A DNA stretch of 9,226 nt from the NCBI GenBank assembly GCA_030039815.1, contig JASHUW010000499.1, forward strand, positions 1 to 9,226, given 5' to 3'. The notes beneath the pieces were generated by a model. That model was given only the letters and a program-made list of their open reading frames with translations, was not told the origin of the DNA and searched no databases. Below, piece after piece: positions 1 through 6,510 of this stretch (positions are counted from its first letter, which is position 1; every line of letters starts with the position of its first letter). Position numbers and translations under genes: made by a program. The stretch is from Alphaproteobacteria bacterium (GTDB lineage Bacteria; Pseudomonadota; Alphaproteobacteria; ATCC43930; CGMCC-115725).

Positions 1-889
1 TCTCCTTGGCCTCTTCGTGGCATTGCAGCCGGGTCTTGCGCGCCCAGCTGCGCTTGAGTTCGTCCTTGATGTTGAACTTCAGCCGGCCGAGACCTTCGGT
101 CTCTAGCTCGATCGTGTCGCCCTCCATGAACGGGTTGAGCCCGCGATGGTTGGTGCCGGTGGCGACGATGTCGCCGGGCAGCAGCGTGTGGATCGACGAC
201 AGCCAGGCGATCGACTTGGCAATGTTGTGGCCCATGTCGTCGGTGTTGAAGTTCTGCATCAAGACGCCGTTGTTCCACAGGCGGATCTGCAGCTTCTGCG
301 GGTTCGCGATTTCATCGGCGGTGACGAGATACGGGCCGATCGGCGCGAAGGTGTCGCGGCTCTTCATCTGGAAGAACACGTTGCCCGGCGGCGGCAGACC
401 GCGCGCGGAGCCGTCGATGAAGTTCATGTAGCCGAACACATAGCTGAGCGCGCTCGCCTCGCTGACGTTCGAGCACTTCTTGCCGATGACCGCGGCCATC
501 TCCGCCTCGCCCTCGAAGATCGAGGCCGGCACGTCGGGCAGCACCATCGTGTCGCCCTGGCCGATGATCGCCGAGGGGCTCTTGTGGAAGGCGTTGATCG
601 GCGCCGGGGCGCTGCGCGTGCCGTCTTCCATGTAGTTGACGGCCATGCAATCTATGGTGCGCGGGCCGGGCACTGGCGGACGGATGCGCACGCTCGACAC
701 CGGCACGCCGCTGCCCTTCGCGACCGCCGCTTCGAGCCGGCCCTTATAGCCGTCCCACTGCGCGATCAGGTTGTTCATCAGATCGCCAGGACCGGTATGG
801 GCGATCCCCGCGACCTCGGCGCTGACGTCGACCACGGCGTCGCCCTTCAGCACGCCAAGCTTGAAGTCGTTGAAATACAATAGCTTCAT
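1..889 (-). CDS. Fumarylacetoacetate hydrolase (FAH) family protein, 3' end cut by the left edge
   Basis: The visible 296 residues, starting at an ATG at 889-887 with GGGAG 6 bases upstream, form a nearly complete FAH-fold enzyme; the stop lies outside the window. FAH-family enzymes are cytosolic, Mg2+/Mn2+-dependent C-C hydrolases, decarboxylases or isomerases acting on oxo acids, often at the end of aromatic catabolism. The metal ligands are present: E128 and E130 in FEGEAEMAAVIGK, and D159 in FIDGSARG, with the same E-to-D spacing as human FAHD1. K176 in QMKSRDTFAPIGP and the GDIVATGT loop near 239-246 also match the family. The motif NYxxHxxE, which carries the catalytic His/Glu dyad in FAHD1-like members, reads NYMEDGTR at 85-92, so both dyad residues are missing. 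The reaction is therefore uncertain. The gene diverges from an MFS transporter gene and probably shares its control region. The family call is firm; the substrate is unknown. Confidence 0.9.
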   Translation of the reverse strand, partial: MKLLYFNDFKLGVLKGDAVVDVSAEVAGIAHTGPGDLMNNLIAQWDGYKGRLEAAVAKGSGVPVSSVRIRPPVPGPRTIDCMAVNYMEDGTRSAPAPINAFHKSPSAIIGQGDTMVLPDVPASIFEGEAEMAAVIGKKCSNVSEASALSYVFGYMNFIDGSARGLPPPGNVFFQMKSRDTFAPIGPYLVTADEIANPQKLQIRLWNNGVLMQNFNTDDMGHNIAKSIAWLSSIHTLLPGDIVATGTNHRGLNPFMEGDTIELETEGLGRLKFNIKDELKRSWARKTRLQCHEEAKE

Positions 890-950
890 CGTTTGCTCCC
901 TCGCCTGATGAGTCGCGCCTGGATCCGCCGCGAGCCCGCTCGGCCGCGAG

Positions 951-979
951 CTTATACCGGTTCCCAGAGAATTTGCGAA
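951..979 (-). promoter_or_regulatory. Candidate sigma70-type promoter for the FAH-family gene
   Basis: On the minus strand, TTCGCA (979-974) and TATAAG (956-951) are separated by 17 bases, which fits a housekeeping promoter (4/6 and 5/6 matches). Transcription would begin near 944, giving a leader of about 55 bases before the ATG at 889. The -35 box overlaps that of the opposite promoter. Found by eye; no experimental support. Confidence 0.4.
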
Positions 980-1000
980 TCCGGCGCTTTGCGCTATGGT
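973..1000 (+). promoter_or_regulatory. Candidate sigma70-type promoter for the first MFS transporter operon
   Basis: TTGCGA (973-978) and TATGGT (995-1000) lie 16 bases apart, each a 4/6 match to consensus. Start of transcription would be near 1007, leaving a leader of about 84 bases. A perfect 8-bp palindrome GTCGCGAC (999-1006) lies on the -10/start region, and TTTGCG occurs twice (972-977 and 988-993). Either could be an operator, but no regulator gene is in the window. Confidence 0.35.
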
Positions 1001-1090
1001 CGCGACAAATCACGACATGCGAACAGGGCCGGAATCACGTCGCAACAGCAACCGCGGCGACGCGGAAGAGTGATCTCGGGAGGAACACGC

Positions 1091-2497
1091 ATGTTGGACA
1101 TGATCGAGCGGCAGACCCGGCTCACGATCAACCAGTGGAAGATCGTCGTTGCTGCCATCCTCGGCGACATGCTCGACTTTTTCGATTTCTACCTGATCGG
1201 CTATGTGCTGGCCTTCATTGTCGGCCCGTGGAAGCTGACCTTCGGCCAGTCGGCGATGGTGCTGCTGTCGGCGGGCCTCGGCGCGGTGCCGGGCGCGTTC
1301 TTCTGGGGGTGGATGGCCGACAAGGTCGGACGACGGCGGGTGTTCATCCTGACGGCGCTCAATTTCTCGATCCCCACCGGCCTCATGGCGCTGACCCCCG
1401 ATACCGGCGGCTGGATCTATATGACGGTTTGCCGCTTTCTGGTCGGTTTTGGCGTGTCCGGGCTGTTCGCGGTCGATCTGCCGCTGGTGCAGGAATTCGT
1501 GCCGACCTACAAGCGCGGCTGGGTCGGCGGGCTGGTGACGTCGTGCCTGCCGCTCGGCAATATTTTCGGCGCGTTCCTGGGCGCGTTTCTTGCGCCGGTG
1601 TTTGGCTGGCGCGGCCTCTTTGCGGTCGGCCTGTTGCCGGCGCTGATGACGTTGCTGATCCGCGCGTGGGTGCCGGAATCGCCGCGCTGGCTGATCCGCA
1701 AGGGTCGTGTCGCGGAGGCGCGCAAATCGGTCGCCTGGGCGCTGATGATCGACGCCAAGGATGTGACGCTCCCCGACCGGGTCGAGGAAGTGCCGCACAC
1801 GCCATGGGCGGAAATCTTCAAATACCCGCGCAGCATGATCGTCTCGGTGCTGACGAGCCTCAGCCAGACGAGCGGCATCGGCCTGTTGATGTGGGCGACG
1901 ACGCTCTTGGTGCTGATCCTCAAGATCACCCCGGCGCAAGCGGCGTCATTGATGATCTGGGTCGGCGTCACCGGGTTTGTCGGGCGGCTTGTCTGCTCCT
2001 ATGCGAGCGACGCGATCGGCCGGCGGCCCGCCGGGTTTCTCGTCGGCATGGGCGGCGGCCTCTTCATGTGTCTTGCCGGGTTCTATTACGACGGGACGAT
2101 CGGCGGCGTGTCGGCGTTCTGGCTGTTCGTGATGGTGCAGCGTTTCTTCGGCGACGGCGCCTACGCGATCATTGGCCCCTATTCGGCGGAGATCTGGCCG
2201 GCGGGGCTGCGCGCCAGCGGCATGGGCTTCGGCTATGGGCTCGGCAATCTGGGCAAGGTGATCGGGCCGCTGGGCCTGGCGCTGATCTGCGGCCAGTCGA
2301 ATTTCGTCAGTCCCAAGGCGTCGCTCGACTTCATCGTGCCGGCGATGATCTTCCTCGCCTTCTGGTCGTTCCTGTCGGGCATTGCGTTCCTGTTCGGCAT
2401 CGAGACCAAGGGCCGCTCGATCGAGGAGATCGACAGCCAGCTGACGGCGGGGCCTGAGCCGGCCTTGGCGCAAGCGCGACGCGCGCCGGCGGAGTAG
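1091..2497 (+). CDS. MFS transporter, sugar/metabolite or aromatic-acid:H+ symporter type
   Basis: A 468-residue inner-membrane protein with the usual 12 predicted membrane segments. The start is the ATG at 1091, preceded by GGGAGG (1078-1083) at 7 bases; the open frame runs further upstream but has no comparable ribosome site. MFS signatures are clear: an acidic first helix GDMLDFFDFYLIGY (25-38), loop 2-3 motif ADKVGRRR (76-83), PESPRWLIRKGR (195-206) after helix 6 as in the sugar-transporter group (PF00083), a second copy SDAIGRRP (306-313), the helix 10-11 stretch YSAEIWPAGLRASGMG (364-379), and ETKGRSIEEID (438-448) at the C-terminus. These point to proton-driven uptake of a sugar, organic acid or aromatic acid; the DFFDFY helix leans toward carboxylate carriers. 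The downstream alpha/beta-hydrolase, 59 bases away, is probably co-transcribed. The exact substrate is not readable. Confidence 0.9.
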   Translation: MLDMIERQTRLTINQWKIVVAAILGDMLDFFDFYLIGYVLAFIVGPWKLTFGQSAMVLLSAGLGAVPGAFFWGWMADKVGRRRVFILTALNFSIPTGLMALTPDTGGWIYMTVCRFLVGFGVSGLFAVDLPLVQEFVPTYKRGWVGGLVTSCLPLGNIFGAFLGAFLAPVFGWRGLFAVGLLPALMTLLIRAWVPESPRWLIRKGRVAEARKSVAWALMIDAKDVTLPDRVEEVPHTPWAEIFKYPRSMIVSVLTSLSQTSGIGLLMWATTLLVLILKITPAQAASLMIWVGVTGFVGRLVCSYASDAIGRRPAGFLVGMGGGLFMCLAGFYYDGTIGGVSAFWLFVMVQRFFGDGAYAIIGPYSAEIWPAGLRASGMGFGYGLGNLGKVIGPLGLALICGQSNFVSPKASLDFIVPAMIFLAFWSFLSGIAFLFGIETKGRSIEEIDSQLTAGPEPALAQARRAPAE

Positions 2498-2556
2498 AGG
2501 GCCGGCCGCGGATCGGCTAGCATCGCGCCCAACAATTTTCGACCAGGGAGAAAACC

Positions 2557-3393
2557 ATGCCCGTCACGCAGATTCGCGGCGTCGACATCCATTACGAAAT
2601 CATCGGGGATCGGGGTCCCTTCGTCGCGCTGCAGCCGGGCGGGCGTCGCGCCGGCGTCTCGGTCAAGCCGCTGGCGCAGAAGATCGCCGAAGCCGGATAT
2701 CGCGTCATCGTTTATGACCGGCGGAATTGCGGCGCCTCGGGCATCGCCATCACCGGCGAGTCCGAGAACGACGAGTGGGCCGAAGACCTCTACGCGCTGC
2801 TGGGCAAGCTCGATGCGCTCCCGGCCTATATCGGCGGCAGCTCGTCGGGATGCCGGCTGGCGCTGATCCTGGCGCTACGCCACCCCGAGGCGGTGCGCGG
2901 GCTGCTGTTGTGGCGCGTGACCGGCGGCCCGCACGCGGCGGTGCACCTCGCCAACCAGTACTATACCTCGCATATCGAGGCGGCGAAGGCGGGCGGCATG
3001 GCAGCGGTGTGCCAACTCGACCATTGGAAGGAGGTCATCGCCGCCAACCCCGCCAGCCGCAACACGCTGATGGCGATGAGCCCGGCCGATTTCATCAGCC
3101 GCATGGAGCGCTGGCGCGACGCCTTCAACGCCGGCGCAGACCACCCGGTGATCGGTCTCAGCCCCGCCGAGCTGCGCTCGCTGACGATGCCGACCTGCAT
3201 TTGCCCCGGCAAGGACCCGGTGCATCCGCCACCCGCCGGCTTTGCCTGCCACCAGCTGATGCCCAATGCCGAATTCCACGAGGTCGTCACCGAGATCAGG
3301 GCGACGCTCGACGAAGCCTTCGCCGATTGGGACGCGAAGGAAGGCCTGCTCGCGGCGACCTTTATCGACTTTCTGCGTCGGCAAGGGCGGTAG
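2557..3393 (+). CDS. Alpha/beta-hydrolase fold protein
   Basis: A 278-residue cytosolic protein without signal peptide or membrane segment, of usual length for the family. The ATG at 2557 follows GGGAG (2546-2550) at 6 bases. Family features in order: QPGGRRAG (26-33) where HG normally forms the oxyanion hole, VIVYDRRNCGASG (50-62), the nucleophile elbow GSSSG (94-98) with S96 as candidate nucleophile, and PGKDPVHPP (217-225) with D220 at the position of the catalytic acid. The closing catalytic His is not at its usual place: the segment after AEFHEVV reads TEIRATLDEAF, with H241 the nearest candidate. It may therefore be an atypical hydrolase, a C-C or ester hydrolase with a shifted His, or a non-hydrolytic member. 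It follows the MFS transporter as a likely operon and lies near the FAH-family gene, so a role in breaking down the imported compound is reasonable but inferred. Confidence 0.85.
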   Translation: MPVTQIRGVDIHYEIIGDRGPFVALQPGGRRAGVSVKPLAQKIAEAGYRVIVYDRRNCGASGIAITGESENDEWAEDLYALLGKLDALPAYIGGSSSGCRLALILALRHPEAVRGLLLWRVTGGPHAAVHLANQYYTSHIEAAKAGGMAAVCQLDHWKEVIAANPASRNTLMAMSPADFISRMERWRDAFNAGADHPVIGLSPAELRSLTMPTCICPGKDPVHPPPAGFACHQLMPNAEFHEVVTEIRATLDEAFADWDAKEGLLAATFIDFLRRQGR

Positions 3394-3398
3394 CTTAC

Positions 3399-3417
3399 CG
3401 CGGCGCCTGCCGCCGCG
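3399..3417 (+). terminator. Hairpin just after the alpha/beta-hydrolase
   Basis: CGCGGCG (3399-3405) pairs perfectly with CGCCGCG (3411-3417) across a 5-base loop, starting 6 bases after the stop codon. No T-run follows, so it may be a weak or Rho-assisted terminator, or simply protect the transcript end. The candidate promoter for the next gene begins 18 bases later, which supports a transcript boundary here. Confidence 0.4.
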
Positions 3418-3434
3418 CGATCGCAGGCGATTGA

Positions 3435-3463
3435 TTGCGACATTTGCCGCATCGAAGCATACT
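3435..3463 (+). promoter_or_regulatory. Candidate sigma70-type promoter for the second MFS transporter
   Basis: TTGCGA (3435-3440) and CATACT (3458-3463) are 17 bases apart, with 4/6 matches each. The -35 hexamer is identical to the one proposed for the first MFS gene. Transcription would start near 3470, about 46 bases before the ATG at 3516, which argues against an upstream start codon at 3435. Confidence 0.4.
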
Positions 3464-3515
3464 CTGTAACGCGCACGGCCCGCCAAAAGGACCGGCACAA
3501 GCAGGGAGAGCTACG

Positions 3516-4790
3516 ATGACGTCAATCGCGACGGCAAATCCCATTCCGTGGTGGAAGGAGCCGACCAAGGAGCAATGGCTCGCCTGGGTGGCGGCATGGC
3601 TCGGCTGGACGCTGGATGCGTTCGACTTCACGATCTTTCTGATGATCATGGTGCCGATCTCGCAGGAGTTTAAGGTGCCGCTGACGGCCGTGACGGCCGT
3701 GTTCACCCTGACCCTGTGGATGCGCCTGGTGGGCGCGACGGCGTCCGGCTGGCTCGCCGACCGGATCGGTCGCAAGAAGCCGATGATGATCGCGATCGCC
3801 TGGTATTCGATCTGCAATTTCATCGCCGGGTTTTCGCCGACCTTCTGGTTTCTGTTCCTGTTCCGGGCCCTTTTGGGCATCGGGATGGGCGCCGAGTGGC
3901 CGGCCGGCGCGGCGCTGGCGATGGAGACCTGGCCGCAGCGCTCGCGCGGCTTTATGGGCGCGGTGCTGCAAGGCTCGTGGGGGCTCGGCGCGCTGCTGTC
4001 GAGCGCCGCCTATGGCGCGCTCTATACCTCCATCGGCTGGCGCGGATTATTGTGGATGGGAGTTCTGCCTGCGCTGGCCATCGTCTATATCCGCATTTTC
4101 GTCAAAGAACCGCCGGTCTGGCTCGAGAACCGCCGGCTCCAGCGCACGCAGCGCCGCGAAGTGCGTGCCCCTCTGATCAGCATCTTCAAGCGCCAGGTCC
4201 TCGGCAACACGCTCACCGCATGCTGGATGATGGCCAGCGCCTTCGTCGTGGGCTATTCGGTGGGCGGGATGTTTCCCTCCTATCTGCAAAAGGATCTGGG
4301 CTTCAGTCCCCAGCTCGTCGCGCTGCCCGTCATGCTGTCGAGCCTGATGTTTTTCCTCTCGGCGGCGCTGTGGGGCTGGTATGCGGATCGGTTCGGCCGG
4401 CGGCGGGCGATCATCATCACCGCCCTGCTGACCATCCCGGTGGCGCCGCTTTACCTGCTGACCACCAATTACGCGATGATCGTCGTGTTCTTCACCTTGC
4501 AGGGCGCTTTCGGCGGAGGCGGCATGCATGTGCAGTACCCGCACTACCTGTCGGAGCGGTTTCCCACCGAGGTGCGCGCGACGGCGGCCGGGTTCTGCTA
4601 TCACCAGGGGGCGATTTTCGGTGGGCTGGTGGGCCCGCTCCTTGCCTATTTCGCGATCGACTGGCATTTGGGTTTTGCCATTCCGATGCTGGTCGGAACA
4701 ACCGTCTCTGCGGCTTTTCTCATCGTGGCGATGCTGGTAAGCCCCGAGACGCGCGGTACGGAACTGGTTCCGGATATCGTGCTCGCATGA
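3516..4790 (+). CDS. MFS transporter, resembling the sialate/lactate:H+ symporter (SHS) group
   Basis: A 424-residue, 12-segment inner-membrane carrier. I place the start at the ATG at 3516, which has GGGAGAG (3504-3510) 5 bases upstream; the frame is open back to 3435, but that part reads as non-protein-like and overlaps the candidate promoter. Signatures: WTLDAFDFTIF (31-41) in helix 1, SGWLADRIGRKKP (77-89) in loop 2-3, GMGAEWPAGAALAMETWP (123-140) in helix 4, YADRFGRRRA (289-298) in loop 8-9, YLSERFPTEVRATAAGF (344-360) and SPETRGTE (409-416) at the end. The helix 1 and helix 4 stretches resemble NanT/Jen1-like SHS carriers, which move monocarboxylates such as lactate or sialate with protons. 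It converges on a 2-hydroxy acid dehydrogenase gene, which fits a 2-hydroxy acid as substrate. The MFS call is firm; the subgroup and substrate are inferred. Confidence 0.9.
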   Translation: MTSIATANPIPWWKEPTKEQWLAWVAAWLGWTLDAFDFTIFLMIMVPISQEFKVPLTAVTAVFTLTLWMRLVGATASGWLADRIGRKKPMMIAIAWYSICNFIAGFSPTFWFLFLFRALLGIGMGAEWPAGAALAMETWPQRSRGFMGAVLQGSWGLGALLSSAAYGALYTSIGWRGLLWMGVLPALAIVYIRIFVKEPPVWLENRRLQRTQRREVRAPLISIFKRQVLGNTLTACWMMASAFVVGYSVGGMFPSYLQKDLGFSPQLVALPVMLSSLMFFLSAALWGWYADRFGRRRAIIITALLTIPVAPLYLLTTNYAMIVVFFTLQGAFGGGGMHVQYPHYLSERFPTEVRATAAGFCYHQGAIFGGLVGPLLAYFAIDWHLGFAIPMLVGTTVSAAFLIVAMLVSPETRGTELVPDIVLA

Positions 4791-4802
4791 GGTGAAACCG
4801 GA

Positions 4803-4834
4803 AACGCCGGGTCGGCGCGGTCCGCCCCGGCGTT
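4803..4834. terminator. Hairpin between convergent genes, probable two-way terminator
   Basis: AACGCCGGG (4803-4811) pairs perfectly with CCCGGCGTT (4826-4834), giving a 9-bp GC-rich stem with a 14-base loop. It fills the 50-base gap between the second MFS gene (stop 4790) and the 2-hydroxy acid dehydrogenase (stop 4841), 12 bases past one stop and 6 past the other. The T/A flanks are short, so termination by hairpin alone is not certain. Confidence 0.6.
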
Positions 4835-4840
4835 CCAGGG

Positions 4841-6034
4841 TCAGCGGTTCCGGCGAGAGTCGTCCTGCCACAGAAAGTCGGGGCCGAGTTGGTCGAGGCT
4901 GGGGCAGCCGATCTGGCCCATGACAAGATCGACCTCGCCACGGAAGATGTCGATCGCCAGCCTCACGCCGTCGAGCCCGCCGGCGACCGCGCCGTAAAGC
5001 GTCGGGCGGCCGAAGGTAACGAACTGCGCGCCGAGGCACAGCGCGATCAGGATGTCGGCGCCGCGCCGCACGCCGCTGTCGAGCATGAGGGTCACGCGAT
5101 CGCCGACCGCCTGCTTCATCGCCGGCAGCACGTCCAACGACCCCGGCGCCTGGTCGAGCTGGCGGCCGCCGTGGTTGGACACCAGCACGCCTTCGCAGCC
5201 GATATCGGCGGCGCGGATCGCATCGGCCGGGTTCATCAGCCCCTTGACGACGAGGTTGCGCGGGAAGAGCTTGCGGTAGGTCTCCAGCTCCCTCCAGGTC
5301 TGCGCGTGTGCCGGCGTGTTGCTGTTGAACAGGTCGACGACGTCGTCGACCCCGGCATCAGCGGGCGCGTAGCGCTTCCAATTGTCGAGGTTGGGGGTGC
5401 CGCCGTGGCGGACATATTCCCACACCCAGCCGGGATGACTCATCGCCTCGGCGAGAATGTGCGGCTTGAGGCTCAGCGCCGCCTTGAGCCACGTCCCGCG
5501 AATGTTGGCAAAGCCGTTGCGGAGATTGCGCTCGCGGCGCGGCCGCACCGGCACGTCGACCGTCAGCACCAGCGTTTCGATGCCGCAATCGGCGGCGCGG
5601 CGCACCAAATCCTCCGAGATCGATTTGTCCCGCGCGGCGTAAAGCTGATACCACGTGTTGTGTGGCGCCACCTTGGCCGCCGCCTCCATTGAATGGTTGC
5701 TGCCGCCCGACATGATGTAGGGAATGTTGGCATCGCGCGCGGCCTCGGCCAGCATGAGGTCGGCGCCGCGGCGGAAGAGGCCCGCCGTGCCAGTCGGCGA
5801 GATGCCGAACGGTGAATTGAACTTGCGCCCGAAGATGGTCTGCGACTGGTCGCGCATCGCGACGTCGACGAGGTAGCGCGGCAGCAACTGGTGCCTGTGG
5901 AACGCGGCGCGATTGGTTTCGAGCGCACGCTCGTCCTCGACACCGCCCTCGATGAAGTCGAAGGCGATCTTGGGCAGCCGCTTTTTCGCGAGCTGATGCA
6001 GGTCTTCGATATTGACGACGCCGTTGAGGCTCAT
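4841..6034 (-). CDS. FMN-dependent alpha-hydroxy acid dehydrogenase/oxidase (L-lactate/mandelate dehydrogenase family)
   Basis: A 397-residue TIM-barrel flavoprotein of usual family length that oxidises 2-hydroxy acids to 2-oxo acids through FMN. The active-site signature SNHGGRQLD (286-294) holds the catalytic base H288 and substrate-binding R291. K264 (VVKG), D160 (LTVDVP) and Y132 (YQLYAA) match K230, D157 and Y129 of glycolate oxidase with the same spacing. The N-terminal Tyr that binds the substrate carboxylate (Y24 in glycolate oxidase, Y26 in mandelate dehydrogenase) is Phe here (F27 in AFDFIEGG). The start is ambiguous: GGGGAG (6051-6046) is 11 bases from the ATG at 6034 but 5 bases from an in-frame GTG at 6040, which would add two residues. 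The longer open frame reaching 6187 runs through a repeat and is not coding. Electron acceptor (quinone or oxygen) and substrate are unknown; the convergent SHS-like transporter may import the substrate. Confidence 0.93.
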   Translation of the reverse strand: MSLNGVVNIEDLHQLAKKRLPKIAFDFIEGGVEDERALETNRAAFHRHQLLPRYLVDVAMRDQSQTIFGRKFNSPFGISPTGTAGLFRRGADLMLAEAARDANIPYIMSGGSNHSMEAAAKVAPHNTWYQLYAARDKSISEDLVRRAADCGIETLVLTVDVPVRPRRERNLRNGFANIRGTWLKAALSLKPHILAEAMSHPGWVWEYVRHGGTPNLDNWKRYAPADAGVDDVVDLFNSNTPAHAQTWRELETYRKLFPRNLVVKGLMNPADAIRAADIGCEGVLVSNHGGRQLDQAPGSLDVLPAMKQAVGDRVTLMLDSGVRRGADILIALCLGAQFVTFGRPTLYGAVAGGLDGVRLAIDIFRGEVDLVMGQIGCPSLDQLGPDFLWQDDSRRNR

Positions 6035-6099
6035 GGCCACGCTGTCTCCCCATCGAAACAGCGGGGAGCATGGCCGATCGTTCGCGTCGAGAGCAACCT

Positions 6100-6113
6100 G
6101 GTATGTCCGTACC
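6100..6113. promoter_or_regulatory. Imperfect inverted repeat upstream of the hydroxy acid dehydrogenase
   Basis: GGTA (6100-6103) and TACC (6110-6113) flank six bases, about 65 bases upstream of the dehydrogenase start. GGT/ACC half-sites occur in operators of GntR-type regulators, which often control lactate or related acid genes. The site is short and there is no regulator gene in the window, so this is only a candidate. Confidence 0.2.
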
Positions 6114-6158
6114 GGCGCGAGCCAGCATCCACTTGTGCGAGGCACACGCGGCTCAATC

Positions 6159-6187
6159 GTGGGTCCCGGCTTGCGCCGGGACGACAC
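6159..6187. repeat. REP-like palindromic element
   Basis: GTCCCGGC (6163-6170) and GCCGGGAC (6175-6182) form an 8-bp perfect stem around TTGC. Read on the minus strand the element translates as SSRRKPGPT, a spurious peptide often seen at the ends of mis-extended genes where this dispersed repeat lies. It sits 7 bases past the stop of the EthD-like gene and may help end or stabilise that transcript. Recognition is from memory of similar repeats; only one copy is in the window. Confidence 0.55.
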
Positions 6188-6193
6188 GCGCAG

Positions 6194-6508
6194 CTAGCCT
6201 ACGATCTCCTGCACCACATCGAGCACGGCGCGGCGGCGGGTCACGCGGTTTTGCCACACCCGGTCGAAATCCTCGACCAGCGGCTTGATCGCCTCCGATT
6301 TCTGGATCGCCTCGGCTGCCTCGACCGAATCGAACTCATAGAACGCGACGTGCACGGCAGGATCGCTCCTGCTCCAGCAACGCCAAGCGCGACGCGCCTT
6401 GAAGACGCGCAGCGCCCAGGGCAGGTGATCGGTTTCGTACCAGTGGTCGAATCCCGCGCGATCCGCCTCCGGCACCTCGGCGCGCACCGCGAGATAGGCC
6501 TTCGCCAT
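6194..6508 (-). CDS. Small EthD-like dimeric alpha/beta-barrel protein of unknown function
   Basis: A 104-residue soluble protein. It starts at the ATG at 6508, with AAGGGG about 7 bases upstream, inside the end of the dodecin gene; only 2 bases separate the dodecin stop from this ATG, so the two are almost certainly co-transcribed and probably coupled in translation. Visible features: a first strand AYLAVRAEVP, then FDHWYETDHLPWAL (20-33), then a second strand VHVAFYEFDS (52-61), and a C-terminal helix. The W-Y-x-x-D-H-L-P pattern after a beta strand is typical of EthD and related ferredoxin-like barrel proteins, which work as dimers and include haem-, polyketide- and quinone-handling members. 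I cannot assign a reaction. A REP-like hairpin follows the stop codon. Confidence 0.8.
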   Translation of the reverse strand: MAKAYLAVRAEVPEADRAGFDHWYETDHLPWALRVFKARRAWRCWSRSDPAVHVAFYEFDSVEAAEAIQKSEAIKPLVEDFDRVWQNRVTRRRAVLDVVQEIVG

Positions 6509-6510
6509 GC

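Noticed and set aside
146..883. Long plus-strand open frame opposite the FAH-family gene
   Set aside because: Its product is low-complexity, rich in Arg, Ala, Val and His, with no family features; it is the complement of a well-supported gene in GC-rich DNA. The same applies to the long frames opposite or within the other genes.
893..1090. Upstream extension of the first MFS gene (start near 893)
   Set aside because: The extension covers the divergent promoter region, lacks a ribosome site and reads as Arg-rich, non-protein-like sequence; the ATG at 1091 has a strong GGGAGG.
3435..3515. Upstream ATG at 3435 for the second MFS gene
   Set aside because: It overlaps a good candidate promoter, and the ATG at 3516 has GGGAGAG at proper spacing and gives the usual N-terminus.
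3682..3699. Perfect tandem repeat of TGACGGCCG (two copies)
   Set aside because: It lies inside a membrane-protein gene and simply encodes the repeated residues TAVTAV; no sign of a functional repeat.
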